A stretch of 64,000 nucleotides of DNA from Reyranella humidisoli (GTDB lineage: Bacteria > Pseudomonadota > Alphaproteobacteria > Reyranellales > Reyranellaceae), in contig NZ_JAHOPB010000001.1 in assembly GCF_019039055.1 (NCBI RefSeq), positions 124,001 to 188,000 on the forward strand. Direction: 5' to 3'. Below are positions 1 to 8,809 of the stretch, in pieces. Every line of letters starts with the position of its first letter. Position 1 is the stretch's first letter. A program made the translations under genes and the position numbers. The notes under the pieces were generated by a model. That model saw only the letters and a program-made list of their open reading frames with translations, searched no databases and was not told the DNA's origin.

Positions 1-271
1 CGAGGTCGATGTGACAGATCTCGCCGTCAGCCAGCGCGTCCATGAGCCGGAGCTGGTCGATATAGACGGCCATGCCACGCGCGGCCTCTCCCACGCCGAG
101 ATGATCGAAGCAGTGGAAGGCGTTGGGCCCGAGCTGGATACCGGCGCCGATCTCGCCGAGGCGGCTGGCTTTCTCGAGGACCTGCGAGGCAATGCCCTTC
201 TGGGCAAGCGCCAGCGCCGCCGCCAGTCCGCCGATGCCGCCACCGGCTATGAGAATCCTATCTGGGTCCAC
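1..271 (-). CDS. FAD-dependent monooxygenase (N-terminal part, cut by window edge)
   Basis: The visible N-terminus (about 90 residues) starts at a GTG and carries the dinucleotide-binding fingerprint GGGIGGLAAALALAQKG, followed by an EIGAGIQLGPNA segment. Both are typical of the salicylate hydroxylase / 3-hydroxybenzoate 6-hydroxylase group of flavoprotein aromatic hydroxylases, which use NAD(P)H and O2. The start lies inside the end of the upstream CoA-transferase gene (14-base overlap), so the two are probably translated together. The substrate-binding and second FAD motifs lie outside the window, so the substrate cannot be inferred. Confidence 0.75.
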   Translation of the reverse strand, partial: MDPDRILIAGGGIGGLAAALALAQKGIASQVLEKASRLGEIGAGIQLGPNAFHCFDHLGVGEAARGMAVYIDQLRLMDALADGEICHIDL

Positions 272-1472
272 CGATGACCTTGTCGTCGTGCAGCCGGGCG
301 ATCTCGTGCCCGGGCAGGCCGAGAATACCCGAAAGGATCTCGTCCGTATGCTGGCCGAGGAGCGGCGCCGGCTGCGGCGGCTGGCGCGGAACCGCGCCGA
401 ACTGCATCGGCGAGGCGGCCACCGGATAGCGGCCGATGCCCGGCTGATCGAGCAGCGTGAACATCGGATTCTCGGCCACGTTGGTCTTGTCCGCCGCCAG
501 TTCGCGAAAGGTCTGGTACGGCGCCCAGAGGGCACCGGCCTTCTTGAGCGCGGCCGCGACCTCGGCGGCATCGTGCGCGGCGACCCACGGCTCGATCACG
601 GCGATGAGTTGGCGGCGCGCATTCCAGCGCCCGGCATCGCTCTTCAGGTCGACGCCCGTCTCGACTTCGATCTTCCGGAACGCCTCGCTGAAACCGCCGG
701 CCGCCGCCAAGGCATCGACATGGCGGTCCGAGAAGATGCAGATCATCACGAAGCGGCCGTCCTTCGTGCGGAAGTCGCGTCCGAAGGTGCCGAAGATCTC
801 GTTGCCGTAGCGCGGACGGTCGACATCGTTCACGACCGCTTCGCCGATGTAGCCCAGCGCCGACGTCGTCGCGAGCGCCACGTCCTGCAGCGGCAGCACG
901 ATCTTCTGGCCTCGGCCCGTCATGCGGCGATGACGCTCGGCCGCCAGGATCGACAGGGCGCCCGCATAGGCGGCCGCGAGATCCCAGGGCGGGCACACCG
1001 CGTTCACCGGTCCTTCATGATCGACCGGGCCGGTCACCATCGGGAAGCCGGTGATCGCGTTCACCGTGTAGTCGACGTGCGCCGAGCCGTCGCGCGCCCC
1101 GATGATGTTGAGCGCGATCAGATCGGCGCGCTTCTTCGCCAGCTCCTCGTAGGCGAGCCAGCCGCGCGCCGGCATGTTGGTCGTGAAGATGCCCGCGCCC
1201 TCGCCCGGCGCGGTGATCAGTGCCGTCAGCAATTCGCGGCCGCGGGGATTGCGCAGGTCGACCGCGATCGATCGTTTGCCCTTGTTGAGACCCGCCCAAT
1301 AGATGGAGCGCCCGTCGTCGGTGATCGGCCAACGATCGTTGTCGAGACCGCCTTTGACGTCGTCGAAGCGGATCACGTCGGCGCCCATCTGAGCGAGAGT
1401 CATGCCGCCCAGGGGCGCGGCAATGAAAGCCGAGCCCTCGACGATGCGGAGGCCCGCAAGAATACCCGTCAT
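258..1472 (-). CDS. CaiB/BaiF family CoA-transferase, 2-methylfumaryl-CoA isomerase-like
   Basis: This 404-residue protein belongs to the type III (CaiB/BaiF, formyl-CoA transferase) CoA-transferases. Its N-terminus (GLRIVEGSAFIAAPLGGMTLAQMGADVIRFD) and the following NKGKRSIAVDL segment closely recall the mesaconyl-CoA C1-C4 transferase (2-methylfumaryl-CoA isomerase) of the 3-hydroxypropionate cycle, as I remember it. That enzyme moves CoA within one C5 diacid. The conserved family aspartate is probably in the PPWDLAAAYAGAL region. None of the other cycle genes is visible, so a role in another acyl-CoA pathway is equally possible. It overlaps the downstream FAD monooxygenase and is preceded by an Old Yellow Enzyme homologue on the same strand. 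The family call is secure; the specific reaction is inferred. Confidence 0.72.
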   Translation of the reverse strand: MTGILAGLRIVEGSAFIAAPLGGMTLAQMGADVIRFDDVKGGLDNDRWPITDDGRSIYWAGLNKGKRSIAVDLRNPRGRELLTALITAPGEGAGIFTTNMPARGWLAYEELAKKRADLIALNIIGARDGSAHVDYTVNAITGFPMVTGPVDHEGPVNAVCPPWDLAAAYAGALSILAAERHRRMTGRGQKIVLPLQDVALATTSALGYIGEAVVNDVDRPRYGNEIFGTFGRDFRTKDGRFVMICIFSDRHVDALAAAGGFSEAFRKIEVETGVDLKSDAGRWNARRQLIAVIEPWVAAHDAAEVAAALKKAGALWAPYQTFRELAADKTNVAENPMFTLLDQPGIGRYPVAASPMQFGAVPRQPPQPAPLLGQHTDEILSGILGLPGHEIARLHDDKVIGGPR

Positions 1473-1502
1473 GTACGTTTCCCGTGTCTTGTTGCTTGTT
1501 CG

Positions 1503-2624
1503 CTACTTGCGGCCGAGCGTGTGCTCGCGCTTCTCCAGCCACCAGCCATATTCCGGCGTCCACAACTCGAAGTCAGGATCACAGCCCAGCGCCTGTGCGG
1601 CGTGCAGAGCCCAGAACGGTTCGTAGAGCGCCTGCCGGCCGATCGCGATCAGGTCGGCATCGCCTTCCTGCAGGATCGCTTCGGCCTGCGGCCCGTCGAG
1701 GATCAGGCCGACCGCCATGGTCGGGATGCCGGCCCCCTTCTTCACTGCCGAAGCGAACGGCACCTGGAAGCCGAGACCGCGCTTCACGCCCGCCGCCGTC
1801 GCCGCACCGGCGATACCACCGGAGGAACAGTCGATCACGTCGACGCCGATCGCCTTCAGCTCCTGGGCGAAGGCCACCGTGTCGTCGACGTCCCAGCCGC
1901 CGCCACCATCGACCGCCGAGACGCGGACGAACAGCGGCTTGTTCTCGGGCCACGCCTGGCGCACGGCGCGCGCCACGTCGAGCGGGAAGCGCATGCGGCC
2001 GGCGCGATCGCCGCCATACTGGTCGTTGCGCGTGTTGCTGATCGGCGAAAGGAATTGCGCCAGCAGGTAGCCGTGCGCGCCATGCACCTCGAGCACGTCG
2101 TAGCCCGCCGCATCGGCACGCTTGGCGGCGGCGGCGAACTTCCGCACCAGCTCCTCGATCTCGTCGACCGACAGAGCGCGCGGCTTCAGCCAGCCTTCGG
2201 CGGCGGCGAGCTCAGTCGGCCCGACCACTTCCCATTTCTGCCAGCCCGCGCCTTCCGGTCCGAACTGCCCGCGCTTGTCGAACGTGCGCGGCGTCGAGCC
2301 CTTGCGGCCCGAATGGGTGATCTGGGTCGCCGACAGCACGCCCTCGCCCCGGATGAAGTCGGTCAATCGCTTGTGGCTGGCGATCTGGCCGTCGTCCCAC
2401 AGGCCGAGATCGCCCTGCGTGACGCGGCCGCGCGGCTCCACCGCACAATTCTCGGTGAACACCACGCCGAACTTGCCCAGCGCGAACTTGCCAAGATGGA
2501 CAAGGTGGAAGTCGTTCACCAGCCCGTCCGTCGCGCGGAACTGGACCATGGGCGAAACGACACAACGGTTGGGCGCGGTGACGCCGCGCATCTGGAGCGG
2601 CGTGAAGAGAAGCGGTTTCTGCAA
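1503..2624 (-). CDS. NADH:flavin oxidoreductase, Old Yellow Enzyme (YqjM-like) family
   Basis: This is an FMN-dependent TIM-barrel ene-reductase or dehydrogenase. Family landmarks are FTPLQMRGVTAPNRCVVSPM at the N-terminus, the active-site HGAHGYLLAQFLSP strand, NTRNDQYGG, FVRVSA, and the C-terminal phosphate-binding ADLIAIGRQALYEPFW. I place the start at a TTG (374 residues) because family members begin right before the LFxPLxxRG block and a GGGGAC stretch lies just upstream. An ATG at 2681 would add 19 residues that look non-homologous. It reads toward the CoA-transferase 30 bases downstream. The substrate is unknown; members reduce activated C=C bonds. Confidence 0.85.
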   Translation of the reverse strand: MQKPLLFTPLQMRGVTAPNRCVVSPMVQFRATDGLVNDFHLVHLGKFALGKFGVVFTENCAVEPRGRVTQGDLGLWDDGQIASHKRLTDFIRGEGVLSATQITHSGRKGSTPRTFDKRGQFGPEGAGWQKWEVVGPTELAAAEGWLKPRALSVDEIEELVRKFAAAAKRADAAGYDVLEVHGAHGYLLAQFLSPISNTRNDQYGGDRAGRMRFPLDVARAVRQAWPENKPLFVRVSAVDGGGGWDVDDTVAFAQELKAIGVDVIDCSSGGIAGAATAAGVKRGLGFQVPFASAVKKGAGIPTMAVGLILDGPQAEAILQEGDADLIAIGRQALYEPFWALHAAQALGCDPDFELWTPEYGWWLEKREHTLGRK

Positions 2625-2704
2625 AGGACGGTCCCCCGGACGGGATGGCTTTTCGAGATCACGAACATAGACCGGGGCCACGGCCCGGGCCTATCCTCCC
2701 GACC

Positions 2705-4411
2705 ATGTTTGACCTCGTCATCCGAAACGGAACCGTGATCGACGGCTCGGGCGCCTCGCGCCGCGTCGCCGATGTTGCAGTGCAAGGTAACCGCATCGCG
2801 GCCGTGGAGCCCAAATTGGGTGCCGGCAAGCGCGAGATCGATGCCGAGGGGCTGATCGTCGCCCCGGGCTTCGTCGACATCCACACGCATTACGACGGCC
2901 AGGCGACGTGGGATCCGTTCGTCACCCCCTCCTCGTGGCACGGCGTCACGACGACGGTGTTCGGGAATTGCGGCGTCGGCTTCGCGCCGGTGCGGCCGGG
3001 CGCTTCGGGCTACCTCATCAACCTGATGGAAGGGGTCGAGGACATTCCCGGCACCGTCCTCAGCGAAGGCGTGAAGTTCAACTGGGAATCCTTCCCCGAC
3101 TATCTCGATGCGCTGGCCTCGATGGACCGCGCGGTCGACGTGGCCGCCCAGCTGCCGCACGGCGCGCTGCGCTTCTACGTGATGGGCGATCGCGGCGCCG
3201 ACCATGCCGAGGTGCCGACCGAACGCGAGATCGAGGAGATGGCCCGCCTCACCGAGGAAGCGCTGCATGCCGGCGCGATGGGCTTCACGACCTCGCGTAC
3301 CACCAAGCACAAGGCGCGCGACGGTCGCTTCACGCCCTCGCTCAGCGCCCGCGAGGCTGAACTGCTGGGCATCGCCCAGGGCATGAAGCGGGCCGGCCGT
3401 GGCGTGCTGCAGGTCAATTCGGATTTCGGCCCGGGCGAGTTCGAGGCGCTCGACGCGGCGGCCAGGCTCGCGGGCCGTCCCCTCTCCTGCCTGCTGGTCC
3501 AGGTCGACGCCCAGCCCAGGTTGTGGCGCGAGACACTCGATCAGATCAACGCTGTGCGCCGAACGGGCCGCAAGGCCAACGCGCAGGTCGGCTCGCGCCC
3601 CATCGGCGTCATCATGGGACTCGAAACGACGGCCCATCCCTTCGCCGGCCATCGCGCCTGGCTCGACATGCGCAAGCTCTCGCCGGAGGAGCGCTACCAG
3701 CGCCTCGTCTCCGACTCCGAGCTGCGCAAGGTGCTGACCGAAGGCAAGCAGGAACCCAACCCGCGCGCCTTCATGGCCGAGGCCTTCGACCGGATGTTCC
3801 CGATCGCCGACCGGCCGGACTACGAGCCCGACAGCAAGGACTCGATCGCGTCCATCGCGCAGCGCACGGGACGTACGCCGCACGCCGTGGCACTCGAAGA
3901 GATGATGTCGCGCGACGGCAAGGGCCTGCTCATGCTGCCCTTCGAGAACTACGCCTATGGCAATCTCGATGTCGTGCACGAGATGATCACCGATCCTGCG
4001 TCGGTGCTCGGCATTGCCGACGGCGGCGCCCATGTCGGCGTGATCTGCGACGCTTCCTCGCCGACCTCGCTGCTCACTTTGTGGGGACGCGACCGCACGC
4101 GCGGACCGAAGCTCGACCTCGAATTCCTGATCGCCAAGCAGACGCGCGGCACGGCCGAGGCCTACGGGCTGATGGACCGCGGCCTGCTGGCGCCGGGCCA
4201 TAAGGCCGACATCAACATCATCGACTTCGACAACCTCAGCCTGAAGCGCCCCGAGGTGGCCTACGACCTGCCGACCGGCGGCCGCCGCCTGATCCAGCGC
4301 GCCTCGGGCTACCGGCACACGTTCAATGCCGGCGTCGAGACGATGCAGAACGACGAGCTGACCGGCGAACGTCCCGGCCGATTGGTGCGCGGCGCGCAAA
4401 CGGCGGGCTAA
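2705..4411 (+). CDS. N-acyl-D-amino-acid deacylase family amidohydrolase
   Basis: This 568-residue metal-dependent amidohydrolase of the D-aminoacylase group hydrolyses N-acyl-D-amino acids or related amides. The N-terminal beta-sandwich (MFDLVIRNGTVIDGSG) leads into the metal-binding DIHTHYDGQ (His60, His62). The C-terminal half has the GxADGGAHVG strand with the catalytic Asp and the returning sandwich segment LAPGHKADINIIDFDNLSL. I chose the ATG at 2705 rather than 2645 because homology starts there and the earlier stretch overlaps the divergent gene's leader. It is divergent from the OYE gene with an 80-base spacer that must hold both promoters. Confidence 0.85.
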   Translation: MFDLVIRNGTVIDGSGASRRVADVAVQGNRIAAVEPKLGAGKREIDAEGLIVAPGFVDIHTHYDGQATWDPFVTPSSWHGVTTTVFGNCGVGFAPVRPGASGYLINLMEGVEDIPGTVLSEGVKFNWESFPDYLDALASMDRAVDVAAQLPHGALRFYVMGDRGADHAEVPTEREIEEMARLTEEALHAGAMGFTTSRTTKHKARDGRFTPSLSAREAELLGIAQGMKRAGRGVLQVNSDFGPGEFEALDAAARLAGRPLSCLLVQVDAQPRLWRETLDQINAVRRTGRKANAQVGSRPIGVIMGLETTAHPFAGHRAWLDMRKLSPEERYQRLVSDSELRKVLTEGKQEPNPRAFMAEAFDRMFPIADRPDYEPDSKDSIASIAQRTGRTPHAVALEEMMSRDGKGLLMLPFENYAYGNLDVVHEMITDPASVLGIADGGAHVGVICDASSPTSLLTLWGRDRTRGPKLDLEFLIAKQTRGTAEAYGLMDRGLLAPGHKADINIIDFDNLSLKRPEVAYDLPTGGRRLIQRASGYRHTFNAGVETMQNDELTGERPGRLVRGAQTAG

Positions 4412-4419
4412 GGAACGGT

Positions 4420-4536
4420 CCTCCCCATTCAGATGGGGAGGTGTCGGCGTAATCGCCGACGGAGGGGTCATGACCCCATCGCCCTCGCAAGACGAGGGCA
4501 CTCCCCCTTTGCGGAGCCCGCAAAGGGGAAGAGGCT
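4420..4536. repeat. Intergenic palindromic repeat, copy A (three-hairpin element)
   Basis: A 117-base element made of three hairpins: CCTCCCCATT / ATGGGGAGG, GCCCTCG / CGAGGGC and CCCCTTTGCGG / CCGCAAAGGGG. A self-complementary GGGGTCATGACCCC lies between the first two. An inverted second copy sits at 28185-28296. It fills the convergent spacer between the deacylase gene and urtE, so transcripts from both sides would end in it. The arms are nearly identical in the two copies while the connecting stretch differs. Confidence 0.9.
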
Positions 4537-4538
4537 GA

Positions 4539-5234
4539 TTACACCGTCATGTGCTTTCGCACAGCCTCGACGTCGAAGGTTTCGCGCGTGCCCGAGAGGA
4601 CGACCTCGCCGCGGTCCATGACCGCGAAGTCGTCGGCCAGTTCGTGCGCGAAGTCGAGATACTGCTCGACCAGCACGATCGCCATGTCGCCGCGCTGGCG
4701 CAGGAAGGTGATGGCACGGCCGATGTCCTTGATGACCGACGGCTGGATGCCTTCCGTCGGCTCGTCGAGGAGCAGCAGCTTGGGGCGCATGGTGAGCGCG
4801 CGGCCGATCGCGAGCTGCTGCTGCTGGCCGCCCGACAGGTCGCCACCGCGACGCTTCAGCATCGACTGCAGCACGGGAAACAACTCGAACACCTCGTCCG
4901 GGATCTTCTTGTGCTCGCGGCGCACCGGCGCGAAGCCGGTCTCGAGATTCTCCTTCACCGTCAGCAACGGGAAGATCTCGCGGCCCTGCGGCACCAGCGC
5001 GACGCCGCGGCGCGCGCGCTCGTAGGGCGGCAGCTTCGAGACTTCCTGGCCGTCGACCTGGATGGTACCCGAACCGATGGACTGCATGCCGGAGATGGCG
5101 CGCAGCAGGCTGGTCTTGCCGACCCCGTTGCGGCCGAGCAGGCAGGTCACGCGGCCGATCGTGGCCGACAGCGACACGCCACGCAGCGCCTGGGCCGCGC
5201 CGTAGTAGAGATTGACGTTCTGGACAGTCAGCAC
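4539..5234 (-). CDS. urtE: Urea ABC transporter ATP-binding subunit UrtE
   Basis: This 231-residue ABC ATPase of the branched-chain amino acid / urea (HAAT) type energises urea import with UrtD. Walker A is GRNGVGKTS, the signature is LSGGQQQQLAIGRAL and Walker B is LLLLDEPTEGIQPS. QGREIFPLLTVKENLETG is characteristic of this subfamily. The GTG at 5234 gives the usual UrtE N-terminus (LTVQNVNLYYG). It lies 2 bases before the end of urtD, as last gene of urtABCDE, and ends against the palindromic repeat that separates it from the deacylase. Confidence 0.93.
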   Translation of the reverse strand: MLTVQNVNLYYGAAQALRGVSLSATIGRVTCLLGRNGVGKTSLLRAISGMQSIGSGTIQVDGQEVSKLPPYERARRGVALVPQGREIFPLLTVKENLETGFAPVRREHKKIPDEVFELFPVLQSMLKRRGGDLSGGQQQQLAIGRALTMRPKLLLLDEPTEGIQPSVIKDIGRAITFLRQRGDMAIVLVEQYLDFAHELADDFAVMDRGEVVLSGTRETFDVEAVRKHMTV

Positions 5235-5236
5235 GA

Positions 5237-6007
5237 TCAGCGCCCCAGATAGACTTCGACGACGCGCGGATCGGCGCTGACCTGGTCGAGCGAGCCCTCG
5301 GCCAGAGTGGAGCCCTCGTGCAGCACCGTCACCTTGACGCCGAGCGCGCGCACGAAGCTCATGTCGTGCTCGACCACGACGACCGAATGCGACTTGTTGA
5401 CCTCGCGCAGCACCTGCGCGGTGGTCTCGGTCTCGACGTCGGTCATGCCCGCGACCGGCTCGTCGACCAGCATGAGCTTGGGATTCTGCGCCAGCAGCAT
5501 GCCGATCTCCAGCCACTGCTTCTGCCCATGGCTCAATCGGGCGCCCAGCATGTGCTGCTGCGGGCCCATGCGGATGATCGAGAGAATCTCCTCCAGCCGG
5601 TCGTTCTCGGCCTTGCTCGGCGCGGCCATCAACAGCCGGTACCAGCTCCGCATGCCGGCCAGCGCCAGCAGGAGATTGTCGCGCACCGTATGGTTCTCGA
5701 ACACGGTGGGCTTCTGGAACTTGCGACCGATGCCCAGCGTGGCGATGTTGGCCTCGTCGAGCTTGGTGAGGTCGGCCCGGCCGTCGAACACCACCTCGCC
5801 CGAATCGGGCCGGGTCTTGCCGGTGATCACGTCCATCATCGTGGTCTTGCCGGCGCCGTTTGGCCCGATGATCGCCCGCATCTCGCCCGGCTCGATCAGC
5901 AGGGAGAGGTTGTTCAGCGCCCTGAAGCCGTCGAACGAGACGCTGACGCCGCTGAGATAGAGCAGCGCCGACGTACTGCGTGCATGGGTGATGCCGGGGG
6001 CGTTCAT
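5237..6007 (-). CDS. urtD: Urea ABC transporter ATP-binding subunit UrtD
   Basis: This 256-residue ABC ATPase pairs with UrtE. It has Walker A GPNGAGKTT, the UrtD-typical variant signature LSHGQKQWLEIG instead of LSGGQ, and Walker B LMLVDEPVAGMTDVE. The ATG at 6007 overlaps the end of urtC by 4 bases, indicating translational coupling. The first 20 residues are a variable lead before the ABC core (YLSGVSVSFDGFRALNNLS). Confidence 0.93.
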   Translation of the reverse strand: MNAPGITHARSTSALLYLSGVSVSFDGFRALNNLSLLIEPGEMRAIIGPNGAGKTTMMDVITGKTRPDSGEVVFDGRADLTKLDEANIATLGIGRKFQKPTVFENHTVRDNLLLALAGMRSWYRLLMAAPSKAENDRLEEILSIIRMGPQQHMLGARLSHGQKQWLEIGMLLAQNPKLMLVDEPVAGMTDVETETTAQVLREVNKSHSVVVVEHDMSFVRALGVKVTVLHEGSTLAEGSLDQVSADPRVVEVYLGR

Positions 6008-7122
6008 GCCGCGGCCCTCGCCCGGCGCTCGCGCGACCGGCTCATGAGCTGGTTCCACAGGCCGACGACGCCCTTGGGCAGCAACAGCGTCACGACGATG
6101 AACAGGGCACCGAGCGCAAACAGCCAGACCTCCGGCAGCGCGCCGGTAAGCCAGGTCTTGCCGAAGTTCACGATGAAGGCGCCGATCACCGGACCGATCA
6201 GCGTGCCGCGCCCGCCGACCGCGACCCACAGCACGGCCTCGATCGAATTGCCGGGCGAGAACTCGCCGGGATTGATGATGCCGACCTGCGGCACGTAGAG
6301 CGCGCCGGCCACGCCGGCCATCGCCGCAGACAGCACGAAGACGAACAGCTTGTAGCGCTCGACCCGGTACCCCAGGAACCGCATGCGGCTCTCGGCGTCG
6401 CGCACGGCGGTCAGCGCCTTGCCGAAGCGCGAGCCGACGATGGCGGCGGAGATGACCAGGAAGATCGCCAGCACCAGTGCGGAGACAAAGCACAGCACGG
6501 CGCGCGTCGTGTCGGACTGGACGGAGTAGCCGAGGATATCCTTGAAATCGGTCATGCCGTTGTTGCCGCCCAGACCCATGTCGTTGCGGAAGAAGGCCAG
6601 CATGAGGGCGAAGGTCATCGCCTGGGTGATGATCGAGAGATAGACGCCGGTGACGCGGCTGCGGAAGGCAAACCAGCCGAGCGCCAGCGCCAGCACGCTC
6701 GGCACCAGCACGATCATCGGCGCGGCGAACCAGAAGCTGTCGAAGCCGTGCCAGAACCAGGGCAGCTCCTTGTAGTTCAGGAACACCATGAAATCGGGCA
6801 ACAGGGGATTGCCGTACACCCCGCGCGTGCCGATCTGGCGCATCAGGTACATGCCCATGCAGTAGCCGCCGAGCGCGAAGAAGGCCGCATGGCCGAGCGT
6901 GAGGATGCCGCAGAAGCCCCAGACGAGATCGACGGCGAGCGCCAGCGAGGCGTAGCAGAGATACTTGCCGACGAGCTGGACCGCCCAGGATGGCGCGCGA
7001 AAGGCGCTGCCCGGCGGCAGGAGCAGGTTCGACAGCGGCACGAGGATGCCGACCGCCAGAACCAGCAGGACGAAGAGGCGCAGGTTGCGGGTCATGCCCT
7101 GCCAGAGAAAACGCGTGATCAT
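6004..7122 (-). CDS. urtC: Urea ABC transporter permease UrtC
   Basis: This 372-residue inner-membrane permease of the LivM type has many hydrophobic segments and the landmark DLVWGFCGILTLGHAAFFALGG. The insertion around PLLPDFMVFLNYKELPWFW is typical of UrtC and distinguishes it from LivM. The EAA-like cytoplasmic loop (FGKALTAVRDAESRMRFLGY) contacts the ATPases. It overlaps urtB and urtD by 4 bases each. Confidence 0.93.
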   Translation of the reverse strand: MITRFLWQGMTRNLRLFVLLVLAVGILVPLSNLLLPPGSAFRAPSWAVQLVGKYLCYASLALAVDLVWGFCGILTLGHAAFFALGGYCMGMYLMRQIGTRGVYGNPLLPDFMVFLNYKELPWFWHGFDSFWFAAPMIVLVPSVLALALGWFAFRSRVTGVYLSIITQAMTFALMLAFFRNDMGLGGNNGMTDFKDILGYSVQSDTTRAVLCFVSALVLAIFLVISAAIVGSRFGKALTAVRDAESRMRFLGYRVERYKLFVFVLSAAMAGVAGALYVPQVGIINPGEFSPGNSIEAVLWVAVGGRGTLIGPVIGAFIVNFGKTWLTGALPEVWLFALGALFIVVTLLLPKGVVGLWNQLMSRSRERRARAAA

Positions 7123-8732
7123 TCGACTGACCGGCCCTTCAGCGCGAACAGCCCTCGCGGCCGGCGCTGGATGAACATGATGATGAACACCAGCACCAGG
7201 ATCTTGCCCAGCACCGCGCCGGCATAGGGTTCGAGGAACTTGTTCACGACGCCCAGCGTCAACGCGCCGATCAGCGTGCCGAACAGGTTTCCGACGCCGC
7301 CGAATACCACGACCATGAAGGAGTCGATGATGTAGCCCTGGCCCAGGTTGGGACTGACATTGTCGATCTGGCTCAGCGCCACGCCGGCGAGGCCGGCGAT
7401 GCCCGAGCCGAGACCGAAGGTCAGCGCATCGACCCGCGGCGTGCGAATGCCGACCGCCGCCGCCATCGGGCGGTTCTGCGTCACGGCGCGCATGTAGAGG
7501 CCGAGCGGCGTCTTGCGCAGCAGCAGGATCAGCGAGGCGAAGACGATCAGCGCGAACACCACGATCCACAGCCGACCGTAGGTGATGTTGAGTTGGCCCA
7601 GCTGGAAAGCGCCCGACATCCACGACGGCGCCCCGACCTCGCGGTTGGACGAACCGAAGATCGAGCGAATGGCCTGTTGCAGGACCAGCGACAGTCCCCA
7701 GGTCGCGAGCAGCGTGTCGAGCGGACGGCCGTAGAGGAAGCGAATGATGGTTCGTTCGATCAGGATGCCGATGGCGCCCGAAACGACGAAGGCGAGCGGC
7801 AGCGCGATCAGAAGCGAGACGTCGAACAGGTGCGGCGCCGACGTGCGGATGACTTCCTGGACGACGAAGGTCGTGTAGGCGCCCAGCATGACCATCTCGC
7901 CATGCGCCATGTTGATCACGCCCATCGTGCCGAAGGTGATGGCGAGGCCGATGGCGGCCAGCAGCAGCACGGAACCGAGCGAAATGCCGTACCAGACGTT
8001 CTGCGCCATCTGCCAGGCAGCCAGCGCCTGCTCGATCGAATCGGCGCCGGCCGTCGCGGCCGTCTTGACCTCGCCGGTGGAGGCGGCAGCGACGGTCTTG
8101 AGGACGCCCAGCGCATCACGGTCGCCGCGCTCGCGAACCACGGCGATCGCTTCGAGCTTCTGCGCGGGCGGAGAGTCGGCGGTCGCCAGCACGATGGCGG
8201 CACGCGCCTCGCTCATCGCGCGCTTGATGCGCGGGTCCTTTTCGGCGGCGAGCGCCTGGTCGAGGGCTGCCAGGGCTGTCGAATCGCGGCGCTTGAAGAG
8301 CGCGTCGGCGGCGCTGAGACGGGTCCTGGCGTTGGGACTCATCAAGGTGAGCGAACCGACGGCGGCTTCGATCGTGCCGCGCAGGCGGTTGTTGACCCTC
8401 ACGCGGTCGAGATCGGCTTCGACGGCACTGCCGGCCGGCTTGCCGGAGACCGCCTCGCTGAGCGCCAGCTTGTTGCCGTCGACCTTGCCGATGACCGCGA
8501 GCTTGTCGGAATTGCGAATGTAGAGCTGGCCGGCTCCCAGGGCTTCAAGGATTGGTGCGGCACGCTCCTCGCCCGAGGCCGCCAGTGCGGTGATCGCTGC
8601 CTCGCGCTCGCTCAAACCGCCGGAGGTGAGATTCCCGACGAGGGTGGCGAGGTCGGCCGCGAGGGCCGCGCCCGCCAGGGCCAGCGACGCCACCACGGAA
8701 AGGAGGACCGAGAACGGCCGAAGAAAATGCAT
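7119..8732 (-). CDS. urtB: Urea ABC transporter permease UrtB
   Basis: This 537-residue permease has the two-part structure of UrtB. A signal-like start (MHFLRPFSVLLSVV) precedes a soluble N-terminal region of about 200 residues with helical repeats. A LivH-type membrane domain follows, containing INMAHGEMVMLGAYTTFV and the DALTFGLGSGIAGLAGVAL loop. The long extracytoplasmic extension is usual for UrtB and separates it from amino-acid LivH proteins. The start at 8732 gives the signal-peptide-like N-terminus; longer readings run into the spacer after urtA. Confidence 0.93.
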   Translation of the reverse strand: MHFLRPFSVLLSVVASLALAGAALAADLATLVGNLTSGGLSEREAAITALAASGEERAAPILEALGAGQLYIRNSDKLAVIGKVDGNKLALSEAVSGKPAGSAVEADLDRVRVNNRLRGTIEAAVGSLTLMSPNARTRLSAADALFKRRDSTALAALDQALAAEKDPRIKRAMSEARAAIVLATADSPPAQKLEAIAVVRERGDRDALGVLKTVAAASTGEVKTAATAGADSIEQALAAWQMAQNVWYGISLGSVLLLAAIGLAITFGTMGVINMAHGEMVMLGAYTTFVVQEVIRTSAPHLFDVSLLIALPLAFVVSGAIGILIERTIIRFLYGRPLDTLLATWGLSLVLQQAIRSIFGSSNREVGAPSWMSGAFQLGQLNITYGRLWIVVFALIVFASLILLLRKTPLGLYMRAVTQNRPMAAAVGIRTPRVDALTFGLGSGIAGLAGVALSQIDNVSPNLGQGYIIDSFMVVVFGGVGNLFGTLIGALTLGVVNKFLEPYAGAVLGKILVLVFIIMFIQRRPRGLFALKGRSVE

Positions 8733-8762
8733 GTGCTGAGACTTAACCCGGGAGATGGAAAC

Positions 8763-8784
8763 GGGGCGACCCGAAAGTCGCCCC
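8763..8784 (-). terminator. Hairpin in the urtA-urtB spacer
   Basis: GGGGCGAC and GTCGCCCC pair perfectly around a 6-base loop in the 77-base spacer after urtA. Only a short T-containing stretch follows on the minus strand. It is more likely a partial terminator or mRNA-end stabiliser that keeps the binding protein in excess over the permeases than a full stop. That layout is common after binding-protein genes. Confidence 0.55.
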
Positions 8785-8809
8785 GCCCTGTGTATCCTGC
8801 GTGTCGACC

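Noticed and set aside
123-2738. 871-codon plus-strand frame over the CoA-transferase and OYE genes
   Set aside because: Shadow of two well-supported minus-strand genes; low-complexity composition.
4323-4523. 66-codon minus-strand frame inside the hairpin repeat
   Set aside because: It is translated repeat sequence (WGHDPSVGDYADTSPSEWGG). Such frames recur wherever this repeat occurs and are not genes.
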